From: Holophagales bacterium
GTDB lineage: Bacteria > Acidobacteriota > Thermoanaerobaculia > Multivoradales > Multivoraceae
DNA: 64,000 nucleotides
NCBI GenBank assembly: GCA_009836625.1
Contig: VXVC01000005.1
Location: 25,345 to 89,344, forward strand
Reading direction: 5' to 3'
Under the pieces are notes generated by a model. The model saw nothing but the letters and a program-made list of their open reading frames with translations. It searched no databases and had not been told where the DNA came from. Numbering within the stretch: position 1 is the stretch's first letter; each line of letters starts with the position of its first letter. A program made the translations under genes and the position numbers. Positions 26,872-34,603 of this stretch are shown here, one piece after another.

Positions 26872-29079
26872 CGTGTCGACGTCGGAGCCGAGCTCGCCGG
26901 TGGCCTCGGCGCCGTTCTCGCTCAGCAGGAAGGCCACCAGGTCGGCTGATGCCGCCGGGCCGATCGTCCCCTCCCGGCCCTGGGGCATCGTCTCGCGGAT
27001 CGTCCGGTAAAGCCCGCTGGCGGCGCGGTTCTGCCAGTAGCTCGTGAAGCTCCGGCCGGCGAGCGCCGCGCCCTGGGCGCCGCCGCGCAGCGTCGGCCCG
27101 TGGCATTCGGCGCACTGTTCCTGGTAGAGGGCGGCACCGCGTTCGGCCTGCTCGGCTGAGAAAGTGGCGCAAGGCGCCGAACCATCGAGCAGCGGGGCGT
27201 CGATCATGATCATCGGCGGCAACTCGTCGACCGGCGCCGCGGCGGCGAGCGTCGGCTGCTCGATCGGGCCGCGTCCTGCGGTGTCCGACAGCTTGAAGGC
27301 GTAGAGCATGTTGGCGCCGGAGCGCGCGGGCAGGTTCCCGAAGCGGTTGAAGAGCCCGCTCAGCAGATCGCCGCCTCCGGCGGTCACCGCGACGTACTGC
27401 TCGCCGTCCACGGCGAAGCTGACCGGGAAGCCTGTGACCGGTCCGCCCAGCACTGTCTCCCAGAGGACGTCGCCGGTGGCGGCGTCCCACGCCCGAAAAC
27501 GCCGGTTCGTGTTGCCGGCGAAGACGAGCCCGCCGCCGGTGGTCATCACCGACATCATCCCGGCCGGCTCCTCGAAGCGCCACAGGGACTCTCCGGTGCG
27601 GGCCGAGACCGCGTCCAGGCGGCCGACCGTCGTCTTGTTCGGCGCCAGTTGCATCCGGAAGTTGATGCCGTAACCCTGGGGCGGCCCCTCGCCGGTGCCG
27701 GTGATGATCGGCGACATGCAGACGTCCTGGAGCGGCGCGTAGACCGCCTCGGTCAGCGGGCTGTAGGCCGCCGTCGGCCAGTCCTTGCCGCCGCTCGCCG
27801 CGGGGCAGACGACGCCGTACTCCTCGTCACGTGCCTTCGGGATGACCTCCTCGTTGACGGTGACCGTGCCGGTGTGCGCGTCGATGTGCGTGATCACGTT
27901 CTGGAAGACGGTCTCGCGCGCCCACAGGAACTCGCCGGTCTCCCGGTCGAGGGTCCAGAGGATGGCGGTCTTGCCGGGGAAGCCGGTCATCACCCGCCGC
28001 CGGTCGCCATGTTCGAGCTCCGGGTTGATCGACCAGGTCGCTTCTTCGTTCGGCTCCATCTCCAGGTCGACGAGGATGCGCTCGAAGGGGTGGTCGAGGT
28101 CCCAGTTGTCCCGCGGCAGGTGCTGGAAGTACCACGCGAGCTCTCCCGTGTCGGCGCGGAGCGCGAGGGTGCTGTTCGAGTAGAGGAGTGACCCGGCGCC
28201 GCTGCCGCGCAGGACCTCGGGCGACGGCGCGGGCACGGAGGTGCCCCAGTAGACGAGTCCGAGGTCCGGGTCGTACGAGCCGACGTGCCATGCGCCGACG
28301 TGGAAGCGGCGCTCGAGCGGCAGGCCGCCCCAGGTTTCGTCGCCGGGCTCGCCGGGCCGCGGGATCGTGTAGAAGCGCCAGAGTTCCCGGCCGTCCTCGG
28401 CGTCGTGCGCCGTGAGGTAGCAACCGCCGGCGACGGACATGTTGCAGGAGCGTCCGCTGATCACCTTGCCGTCGGCGATGATCGGACCGGACGAATGGGC
28501 CATGCGGCTGTCGCCGACCCGGGTTTCCCACACCAGCTCACCGGTGTTTGCATCCAGCCGGATGATGAAGGCGTCCATCGTGGCGACGAACAGGCCGTCC
28601 TGCCAGATCGCGATGTTGCGCGTGATCCGGCCCAGACCCTGGCCGAAGCGCCGCGCGGGATCCGCGCCTTCCGGGTCGAGGTAGTTGTGCTCGCGGCGGT
28701 ACTCCCAGATCAGGTCGCCGGTGCGCGCGTCGAGGGCGTGGATCACATCCTCGGGCTGCGGCAGGTACACGATGCCGCCGCGAACCAGTGGCGTCGCCTC
28801 GTTGGGGCCGTCCTCCATCGCCGCCGCCCAGGCGAAGTCGAGTTGGCCGACGGTCTCGGTGTTCACGGCGTCAAGCGCGCTGTAGGCCCAGGCGGACAGG
28901 TTGCCGCGGAAGCTCAGCCAGTCGCCGTTGGGCGTGGCGGCGAGTTCGGCGTCGGTCACCGGCTCGATCAGGGCGCCGGACTGGCCGCTCGCGGCGCCGA
29001 ACGCCAGGAACAGCAGGAGCGCGGCAGTCGTCACCACGCTGGCCAGTCTCACACCGCCCGGTACATGGTTCGAACTCAT
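26839..29079 (-). CDS. PQQ-dependent quinohemoprotein dehydrogenase (exported, cytochrome c domain)
   Basis: 746 residues with signal peptide (LLLFLAFGAASGQ). The beta-propeller with PQQ tryptophan-docking repeats is seen in VYLPQPEDVIHALDARTGDL, FIIRLDANTGELVWE, AILWTLDRETGEFLWA and FRAWDAATGDVLWE. The C-terminal domain has heme motif CAECH (CxxCH) and a candidate Met ligand in TMPQGREG. It oxidises alcohols or aldehydes in the periplasm and passes electrons to the heme. No vicinal Cys-Cys pair, usual in PQQ alcohol dehydrogenases, was found; SCNMSVAGGC is in the region. SD AGGAG lies before the ATG at 29079. The stop lies inside the convergent ZIP gene. Confidence 0.9.
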   Translation of the reverse strand: MSSNHVPGGVRLASVVTTAALLLFLAFGAASGQSGALIEPVTDAELAATPNGDWLSFRGNLSAWAYSALDAVNTETVGQLDFAWAAAMEDGPNEATPLVRGGIVYLPQPEDVIHALDARTGDLIWEYRREHNYLDPEGADPARRFGQGLGRITRNIAIWQDGLFVATMDAFIIRLDANTGELVWETRVGDSRMAHSSGPIIADGKVISGRSCNMSVAGGCYLTAHDAEDGRELWRFYTIPRPGEPGDETWGGLPLERRFHVGAWHVGSYDPDLGLVYWGTSVPAPSPEVLRGSGAGSLLYSNSTLALRADTGELAWYFQHLPRDNWDLDHPFERILVDLEMEPNEEATWSINPELEHGDRRRVMTGFPGKTAILWTLDRETGEFLWARETVFQNVITHIDAHTGTVTVNEEVIPKARDEEYGVVCPAASGGKDWPTAAYSPLTEAVYAPLQDVCMSPIITGTGEGPPQGYGINFRMQLAPNKTTVGRLDAVSARTGESLWRFEEPAGMMSVMTTGGGLVFAGNTNRRFRAWDAATGDVLWETVLGGPVTGFPVSFAVDGEQYVAVTAGGGDLLSGLFNRFGNLPARSGANMLYAFKLSDTAGRGPIEQPTLAAAAPVDELPPMIMIDAPLLDGSAPCATFSAEQAERGAALYQEQCAECHGPTLRGGAQGAALAGRSFTSYWQNRAASGLYRTIRETMPQGREGTIGPAASADLVAFLLSENGAEATGELGSDVDTLDGQRTCFRQ

Positions 29080-29203
29080 GTCACGCTCCTGCTCGTTGGC
29101 AGACGGGTACCTGCCTTTGTCCGTAGTCGAAGCGGAGCATAGCGGGATGCCGCTGGTACGATCGGCGACGCGCCAACAGACCCGAACAGTCGGAGGAGGA
29201 TCG

Positions 29204-30337
29204 ATGAAGAACATGATCCCTGCAGTGCTCTCCCGCTCCGTGCTCACCCTGTGCCTCGCGGCCCTGATCGCGCTTCCGGCGGTCGCCGCCCAGGACGACA
29301 TTCCCCGCATGGCGGACGGCAAGCCCGACCTCTCGGGCTTCTACAACATCGCCACCCTGACGCCGCTCCAGCGGCCCGCGCACTACGGCGACAACCTGTT
29401 CCTGACCGCCGAGGAGGCGAAGGCGATCGAGGAGGAAGAGCAGGCGTTCCTGGCCAAGGCCAACGAGAAGAGCGACCCGAACCGCGCCGCGCCCTCCGAC
29501 ACGGGCGCCGCCCCGGTCGGCTTCGACGACTCTCAGCGCGAGAACCTGGGCGCCGGCAACGTCGGCGGCTACAACGCGTTCTGGATCGACCGCGGCTCGA
29601 GCGCCGTGTCTATCGACGGCGCCTACCGGACCTCGATCATCTCCGAGCCCGCGAACGGCCGGATGCCGCCGGTCACGGACGCCGCCAGGGAGCGCCGCGC
29701 GGCCCGCCGGGCGCTGACGCCGTTCCGGGCCAACAAGGGCGTCGCCTGGTGGATCCAGGAGGGAGGCGCTGACGCGCCGGGGCCCTACGACGACATCGAG
29801 CAACGGCCCCACGCCGAGCGGTGCATCATGGGCTTCGGCTCGACCCAGGGACCGCCGATGCTGCCGGCGCTCTACAACAACCACAAGCGGATCGTGCAGA
29901 CCGACACCCATGTGATGATTCTGGTCGAGATGAACCACGACGCCCGCGTCGTCCGCCTGAACTCGGAGCACGACGACCCAGGCGTCCGCAAGTGGCTGGG
30001 CGACTCGATCGGCTGGTGGGAAGGCGACACCCTGGTCGTCAGCACGAAGAACTTCGGCGACCGGCCGGGCCTGGGTTCCGCATCGCGCGACCTGCACGTC
30101 ACGGAACGGTTCGCCCGGCTCGACGCGGACACCCTCCACTACGAGTTCACGGTCGAGGACCCCTCGACCTGGACCCGCCCCTGGAAGGGCGACTACACCT
30201 GGCCGGCGACCACGAACAAGGTCTACGAGTACGCCTGCCACGAAGGCAACTACGCGATGGGCAACATCATGCGCGGCGCGCGGCTGCTCGAAGCGGAGGC
30301 CCTGGCGGCCGCGGCCGGAACGAGTGGCGGCGAGTAG
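29204..30337 (+). CDS. Secreted protein of the DGKPDLSG/YACHEGNY paralog family
   Basis: 377 residues, signal peptide ending LPAVAAQ. Blocks: MADGKPDLSGFYNIATLTPL, GGYNAFWIDRG, DGAYRTSIISEPANGRMP, GVAWWIQEGG, PHAERCIMGFGSTQGPP (first Cys), LPALYNNHKRIVQTDTHVMI, EMNHDARVVRL, LGDSIGWWEGDTLVVSTKNF, TVEDPSTWTRPWKGDYTWPA and YACHEGNYAMGNIMRGARLLE. Strong SD GGAGGAGGA; a TACGAT box at 29157 could be its -10. It is divergent from the quinoprotein gene, with 124 bases shared as the promoter region. Confidence 0.92.
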   Translation: MKNMIPAVLSRSVLTLCLAALIALPAVAAQDDIPRMADGKPDLSGFYNIATLTPLQRPAHYGDNLFLTAEEAKAIEEEEQAFLAKANEKSDPNRAAPSDTGAAPVGFDDSQRENLGAGNVGGYNAFWIDRGSSAVSIDGAYRTSIISEPANGRMPPVTDAARERRAARRALTPFRANKGVAWWIQEGGADAPGPYDDIEQRPHAERCIMGFGSTQGPPMLPALYNNHKRIVQTDTHVMILVEMNHDARVVRLNSEHDDPGVRKWLGDSIGWWEGDTLVVSTKNFGDRPGLGSASRDLHVTERFARLDADTLHYEFTVEDPSTWTRPWKGDYTWPATTNKVYEYACHEGNYAMGNIMRGARLLEAEALAAAAGTSGGE

Positions 30338-30346
30338 CCGCGCTAG

Positions 30347-30790
30347 CTACCCGAGCCCCAGCTCCTTCATCAGCTCCGCCTCCGTCACCCGAGGGCGTTC
30401 GTCGGCGAAGTCGTAGCGGTCGGGCTTGGCGTCGCTGTAGATGTGGCGGTCGAGCTGGAAGCCGGCTGCGTCTTCCAGTGCATCGACGCTGACGATCAGC
30501 ATGCCCTCCGGCTCCTGGGCGAGCCGCCAGAAGAGGCTCGATCCGCAGCGGGAGCAGAAGCCGCGCTGGGCCCACGGGGTCCCCTGGTACCAGGTCAGAC
30601 CGTCGTCGTTCAGCCACTCGGTACAGGGTTCGGGACAGTGGACGGACATCAGCGGTCCGCCGGACCAGCGTCGGCACATGCCGCAGTGGCAGACGCTGTA
30701 GGTGCGCTCGGGAACGTCGACCTCGAAGCGGACGGCGCCGCAGAGGCACTGGCCGTGCATTCGGTTGGCGGTCACTTCCGACTCACTCAT
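30347..30790 (-). CDS. GFA-family zinc protein (glutathione-dependent formaldehyde-activating-like)
   Basis: 147 residues. Zinc-ligand cysteines are in GQCLCGAVRFEV, CHCGMCRRWSGGP and FCSRCGSSLFW, the CENP-V/GFA fold. The family was named for adding formaldehyde to glutathione, though the role of many members is uncertain. The start overlaps the preceding DUF2911 gene by 8 bases. Last gene of a four-gene operon beginning at 33076. Formaldehyde handling would fit the neighbouring sarcosine oxidase-type operon, which releases formaldehyde (inference). Confidence 0.88.
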   Translation of the reverse strand: MSESEVTANRMHGQCLCGAVRFEVDVPERTYSVCHCGMCRRWSGGPLMSVHCPEPCTEWLNDDGLTWYQGTPWAQRGFCSRCGSSLFWRLAQEPEGMLIVSVDALEDAAGFQLDRHIYSDAKPDRYDFADERPRVTEAELMKELGLG

Positions 30791-31445
30791 CGGGTTCTCC
30801 TGCTTGCTGCGGGGCGATCTCGAACGGCACGGACGCCATCTGCCTGTCCCAGAAGAGCGCCAGGCGGCCGCCTTCCGCCGTCACGTCGAGAAACTGCCAG
30901 GACAACTGCTCGAAGGACATGGGAAGCGGCTGGAGGGTCATGTCGGTGCGCAGCACGTCCCTGTCCGGCGTATAGCCGTAGGCGCCGAAGAGCGCCGTCC
31001 GGTCGTGGTAGTCGTACCGTTCCTGCGCCGGCCACTCGGAGATGATGAGGATCCACCGCTCCGGTCCGAGCTGGATGAACATCGTGTACTCGCCCGGCTC
31101 GACACGGGTCTCGTCGATGACCAGCGGCAGCTCGGTGATCAGCCGGGTCGTCAGGTTCGCGCCCGCCCGCCACACCGGCGCGCCGTCGTTGAGGAAGGCG
31201 ATGAAGTCTGGCGGCCCGAAGATGTCGCGGCCGCGGCGCAAGGGCCGCCCGAACCTGACCTCGATCCAGCCGCCGTTGACGTAGCCGGAGCGGGGATCGA
31301 AGTAGCCGCCGATCTGGGTCGCGGCGGCTCCCGCCGGGCTGGCCGGCCGGTCCTGGGCGGTGGCGATGCCGGCCCCTGCAAGCAGCTCGGCGCCCGCGAC
31401 GATGAAGGCCGCGGACGCCGCGAGTCTGAAGCGGCTCAGAGCCAC
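30783..31445 (-). CDS. DUF2911-family exported protein
   Basis: 220 residues from the GTG at 31445; signal peptide to about residue 30 (AGAGIATAQ). The conserved run YVNGGWIEVRFGRPLRRGRD, GAPVWRAGANLTTRL, PGEYTMFIQLGPERWILIIS and ALFWDRQMASVPFEI match DUF2911, a periplasmic beta-sandwich of unknown function. The gene lies 10 bases after the DUF6265-like gene and overlaps the GFA start. The longer open frame to 31589 is not used because it begins within the neighbouring gene. Confidence 0.82.
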   Translation of the reverse strand: MALSRFRLAASAAFIVAGAELLAGAGIATAQDRPASPAGAAATQIGGYFDPRSGYVNGGWIEVRFGRPLRRGRDIFGPPDFIAFLNDGAPVWRAGANLTTRLITELPLVIDETRVEPGEYTMFIQLGPERWILIISEWPAQERYDYHDRTALFGAYGYTPDRDVLRTDMTLQPLPMSFEQLSWQFLDVTAEGGRLALFWDRQMASVPFEIAPQQAGEPDE

Positions 31446-31455
31446 CGGGCCGGGC

Positions 31456-31935
31456 CTACTTGACTGCGTCGAGCGGGATCTCGAACGTCTGGCCGGTGGG
31501 GGTCTCGACCGAGATGACGAACTTGTCGTCGGCGGGGCGGCTGTAGCTGAGCTTGGCCAGAACTGCTGCTCCTTCGCCCGTGTTCTCAAAGGTGATCATC
31601 CGGTCCTTCGACTCGACGACTTTCATCACCAGGAAGCCGTCATAGCGGGGCTCCATGCCGGGGTTCCACTGCTTGAGACGCAGCACCAGGGAGTCGTTTT
31701 CTTCCTCGATCGAAATCAACTCGATCATGTTGGTCGTGCCGTCGGGCGAGAAGCCGCGGACGCGGGCCACCATCGAGCCGTTCTTGGGTATGGCCCAGTT
31801 CTCCTCGAGCTGCGGGCTGCTCCAGGTCCCGGTCATCCAGGCCAGGTCTTCGACCCTGGGGCCGTGGTTGTCGGCTGCGGCGGCAGTCACGAACAGGAGA
31901 CTAGCGATCAGCAGAACGAAGAAGGTGCGGCGCAT
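31456..31935 (-). CDS. DUF6265-like exported protein
   Basis: 159 residues, signal peptide (FFVLLIASLLFVTAAAA). The domain starts VEDLAWMTGTWSSPQLEENW with NGSMVARVRGFSPDG and ELISIEEENDSLVLRLKQWN, the lipocalin-like DUF6265 pattern. Function unknown. SD GGAGG precedes the ATG. It is followed by DUF2911 (10 bases) and preceded by a secreted-family gene (52 bases), indicating an operon. Confidence 0.8.
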   Translation of the reverse strand: MRRTFFVLLIASLLFVTAAAADNHGPRVEDLAWMTGTWSSPQLEENWAIPKNGSMVARVRGFSPDGTTNMIELISIEEENDSLVLRLKQWNPGMEPRYDGFLVMKVVESKDRMITFENTGEGAAVLAKLSYSRPADDKFVISVETPTGQTFEIPLDAVK

Positions 31936-31987
31936 GGATTGTCCTCCGGGGAATTGAGCCGCCGACCATAGCAGCGGGCAGTGGTGT

Positions 31988-33076
31988 CTACTCGGAGCCT
32001 CCGCCACCGGTGGAGGCGGCGTCGCCTTCGAGGGCCTCCTCCTCGAGCAGCCGGGCGCCGCGGAGGATGCCGCCGAGTGCGTAGTTGCCTTCGTGGCAGG
32101 CGTACTCGAAGACCTTGTTGGTGCTGGCCGGCCACGGGTACTCACCGCTCCAGGGCTCGGTCCAGGTGTTCGGGTCGTCGACGGTGAAGCCGTAGAGCAG
32201 GGCGTCCTCGTCGATGCGACTGAACCGCTCGGTGATCACCATCTCCTTCGAGCCCTGGGTGAAGCTGTAGTCGTCGCCGAAGTTCTTCGTCGTGACCACC
32301 AGGGTTTCGCCCTCCCAGCGGCCGACCGACTCGCCGAGCCAGCTCTCGACGTTGTCGTCGTGCGCGGAGTCGATGGGGATGATCCGCGCGTCATGGTTCA
32401 TCTCGACCAGGATCATCAGGTGGGTATCGGTCTGCACGATCCGCTTCATGTTGTTGTACATGACGGGCAGTGCCGGCGGTCCCGCGGTGGAGCCGAAGCC
32501 CAGCAAACAGCGCTCGGCGTGCGGGCGCAACTCAGGGTCGTCGTACGGGCCGAACTCGCGGTCGATCCACCAGGCGGTGCCGGTGTTCTCGTGGCGGAAG
32601 AGCGCCGACTCGGCCAACCGTTTCCTGGCGCCGTCGGTGAGCGCCGGCATCCGGCCGTTCGCGGGCTCCGTGATGATCGAGGTGCGGTACTTGCCATCGA
32701 GCTGGAAGGTGCCATCGCCGATGTCGACGTAGAAGGCGTTGTAGCCGCCGACCTTGCCCGCGGCGCCCGTGAACTCGGGGGCGTAGATGCCGGTGCCGCC
32801 CTCCGGCGGCGCCTCGCGATTCGGGTCGCTCGGCGCGTAGTCCTTCTCGAAGTTCCGCCGCCAATGGTCGGCTATCGCCTGCGCCTGTTCCGGAGTCAGG
32901 GTCAGGTTGTCGCCGTACTGCGCGGGCCGCTGCAGCGGCGTCAGGGTGGCGATGTCGTAGGTGCCGGAGAGGTCGGGCTTGCCGTCGTGCCGGCGGGGGA
33001 TGTCGTCGGACGCGACGATGGCGCCGGCGGCCGCGAAGGCGAGCAGGGTGGTGAGAGTGAGAGTGCGTCGTGCCAT
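31988..33076 (-). CDS. Secreted protein of the DGKPDLSG/YACHEGNY paralog family
   Basis: 362 residues, signal peptide to about residue 22. Blocks: RRHDGKPDLSGTYDIATLTP, APSDPNREAPPEGGTGIYAP, GGYNAFYVDIG, DGKYRTSIITEPANGRMP, GTAWWIDR, PHAERCLLGFGSTAGPP (first Cys), MKRIVQTDTHLMILVEMNHD, LGESVGRWEGETLVVTTKNF, TVDDPNTWTEPWSGEYPWPA and YACHEGNYALGGILRGARLLE. Very like the gene at 23442 but with a different flank. SD GGAGGA. It heads the operon DUF6265, DUF2911, GFA. Confidence 0.92.
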   Translation of the reverse strand: MARRTLTLTTLLAFAAAGAIVASDDIPRRHDGKPDLSGTYDIATLTPLQRPAQYGDNLTLTPEQAQAIADHWRRNFEKDYAPSDPNREAPPEGGTGIYAPEFTGAAGKVGGYNAFYVDIGDGTFQLDGKYRTSIITEPANGRMPALTDGARKRLAESALFRHENTGTAWWIDREFGPYDDPELRPHAERCLLGFGSTAGPPALPVMYNNMKRIVQTDTHLMILVEMNHDARIIPIDSAHDDNVESWLGESVGRWEGETLVVTTKNFGDDYSFTQGSKEMVITERFSRIDEDALLYGFTVDDPNTWTEPWSGEYPWPASTNKVFEYACHEGNYALGGILRGARLLEEEALEGDAASTGGGGSE

Positions 33077-33143
33077 GTGCGGCGTCCTCCGGGTGCTGGT
33101 TGCGGACTGTGTTCCGGATTGTAGCCGGAAACTGGCTGGCCGG

Positions 33144-33392
33144 TCAGGATTCTTCCGCTTCGAGAATCCGGTCGGTCGTCGTGTCGCGCAGGATCTCTAA
33201 CCAGCGCCGGCAGCCTTGGGCGTGGAACCAGCGCTCGGTGACGACGCCTTCCTCGTTGTCGTGGTGGAAGGCGAAGTCCAGATCGCGCTCGTCCGGGTCG
33301 GTCAGGTGGTCCGGTACGCACCGGATCTCGCCGTGGACGAACTCGTGCACCGAACGGTCGCCACAGGTGGGGCAGGGGATGCGCAGGCTCAT
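33144..33392 (-). CDS. soxD: Sarcosine oxidase delta subunit
   Basis: 82 residues. The zinc-binding pattern is present: CPTC (Cys7, Cys10) and HAQGC (His57, Cys61), matching the four zinc ligands of heterotetrameric sarcosine oxidase delta. DERDLDFAFHHDNEEGVVTE and GCRRWLEILRDTTT are typical. It lies 2 bases after the beta gene; last gene of the operon. Confidence 0.9.
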   Translation of the reverse strand: MSLRIPCPTCGDRSVHEFVHGEIRCVPDHLTDPDERDLDFAFHHDNEEGVVTERWFHAQGCRRWLEILRDTTTDRILEAEES

Positions 33393-33394
33393 CG

Positions 33395-34603
33395 TCAGTG
33401 CGTCCCCGCCGACCCGCGGTCCGCCATCGTGCGGTCGCGGGCGAAGCGATCGAGCCCGAACGGCGCGATCAGTTCCGGCACCTCCCCGGTCGCGATGAGC
33501 GCCGCCATCTGCTCGCCGCCGGCCGGGATCGCCTTGAAGCCCCAGGTGCCCCAGCCGGTCGTGAGGTAGAAGCCCTCTACACCCGTCTGTCCCATGATCG
33601 GCGAGTAATCGGGGCTCATGTCGCAGACGCCGGTCCATTGCCGCAGCACGCGGAGGTTCGACATGAAGGGGAGCAGGCAGAGCGCCCGCCGGCACACGTC
33701 CTGGACGAAGTCGTGGCTTGAGCGGTAGGAGAAACTGGGCTGCGGGTCGATCTCGGCGCCCAGCAGCATCTCGCCCCTGGCGGTCTGCGAGGCGTAGAAG
33801 AAGAGCTCCGAAGAGGCGACGATGGGCCCGAACTGCTGCCGGTAGTGGTTCGTGACGAACGCCTGCAGGCGGTGGGTGCGGATGGGGAGCCGGAGACCTG
33901 CCATCGCGGCGATCCGGCTGACGTGACCGCCGACCGCCGAGACGACGGCGCCGGCGGCGACGTCGCCGGCCGCGGTCCTGACGCCGGCGACCCGCTCGCC
34001 GTCGAGGATCAGGCCGTCCACCGGCGTGTTCTGGTGGACGTGGGCGCCGCGTTCCATCGCGCCTTCGGCGAGCGCCCAGACCACGCGGTCGTGGCGGGCG
34101 GTGGCTCCCTGCGGATGGTAGGAGGCGCCCAGTACCGGCCAGCGGCCGCCGCCCGACATGTCGAGCTGCGGGCAGAGTTCCTTGACCTGTTGCGGCCCGA
34201 CGAACTCGGTTTGGGCGCCGAACTCGGTGTTCAGCTTCGCCCGCATCCGTTCGGCCCGCACGGCGCCCTCCGAGTGCGCCATCCACAGAATCCCCTTCTG
34301 CTGGTGCATGAGCCAGCGGTCGGTTTCTTCTTCCAGGCCCCGGTAGAGGTCGACGCTCCGCTGGTAGAAGCGGACGGCGGCCGGGATGCCGTAGTTGGCG
34401 CGGATGATCGTCGTGTTCCGTCCCGAGTTGCCGCCGCCGATGTAGCCGCGCTCGAAGACGGCGACGTTCGTGATTCCGTGGCGCGTCGCCAGGTAGTAGG
34501 CGGTGGCCAGCCCGTGTCCGCCGGCGCCGACGATCACGACGTCGTAGCTCTTCTTCGGCGGCCGCCAGGTCAGCTTCATCTGGCGCTCGACGAACTCGTT
34601 CAT
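33395..34603 (-). CDS. soxB: Sarcosine oxidase beta subunit (FAD-dependent amine oxidase)
   Basis: 402 residues. The DAO-type dinucleotide fold begins VVIVGAGGHGLATAYYLATR; GGGNSGRNTTIIRANY lies over the flavin; ATARHDRVVWAL includes His171, corresponding to the FMN-linked His of SoxB; the C-terminus MSPDYSPIMGQTGVEGFYLT and GWGTWGFKAIPAGG completes the FAD site. It oxidises N-methyl glycine type substrates, yielding formaldehyde equivalents. The start overlaps the alpha-gene stop by 4 bases. The substrate could be sarcosine or another N-methyl amine. Confidence 0.92.
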   Translation of the reverse strand: MNEFVERQMKLTWRPPKKSYDVVIVGAGGHGLATAYYLATRHGITNVAVFERGYIGGGNSGRNTTIIRANYGIPAAVRFYQRSVDLYRGLEEETDRWLMHQQKGILWMAHSEGAVRAERMRAKLNTEFGAQTEFVGPQQVKELCPQLDMSGGGRWPVLGASYHPQGATARHDRVVWALAEGAMERGAHVHQNTPVDGLILDGERVAGVRTAAGDVAAGAVVSAVGGHVSRIAAMAGLRLPIRTHRLQAFVTNHYRQQFGPIVASSELFFYASQTARGEMLLGAEIDPQPSFSYRSSHDFVQDVCRRALCLLPFMSNLRVLRQWTGVCDMSPDYSPIMGQTGVEGFYLTTGWGTWGFKAIPAGGEQMAALIATGEVPELIAPFGLDRFARDRTMADRGSAGTH

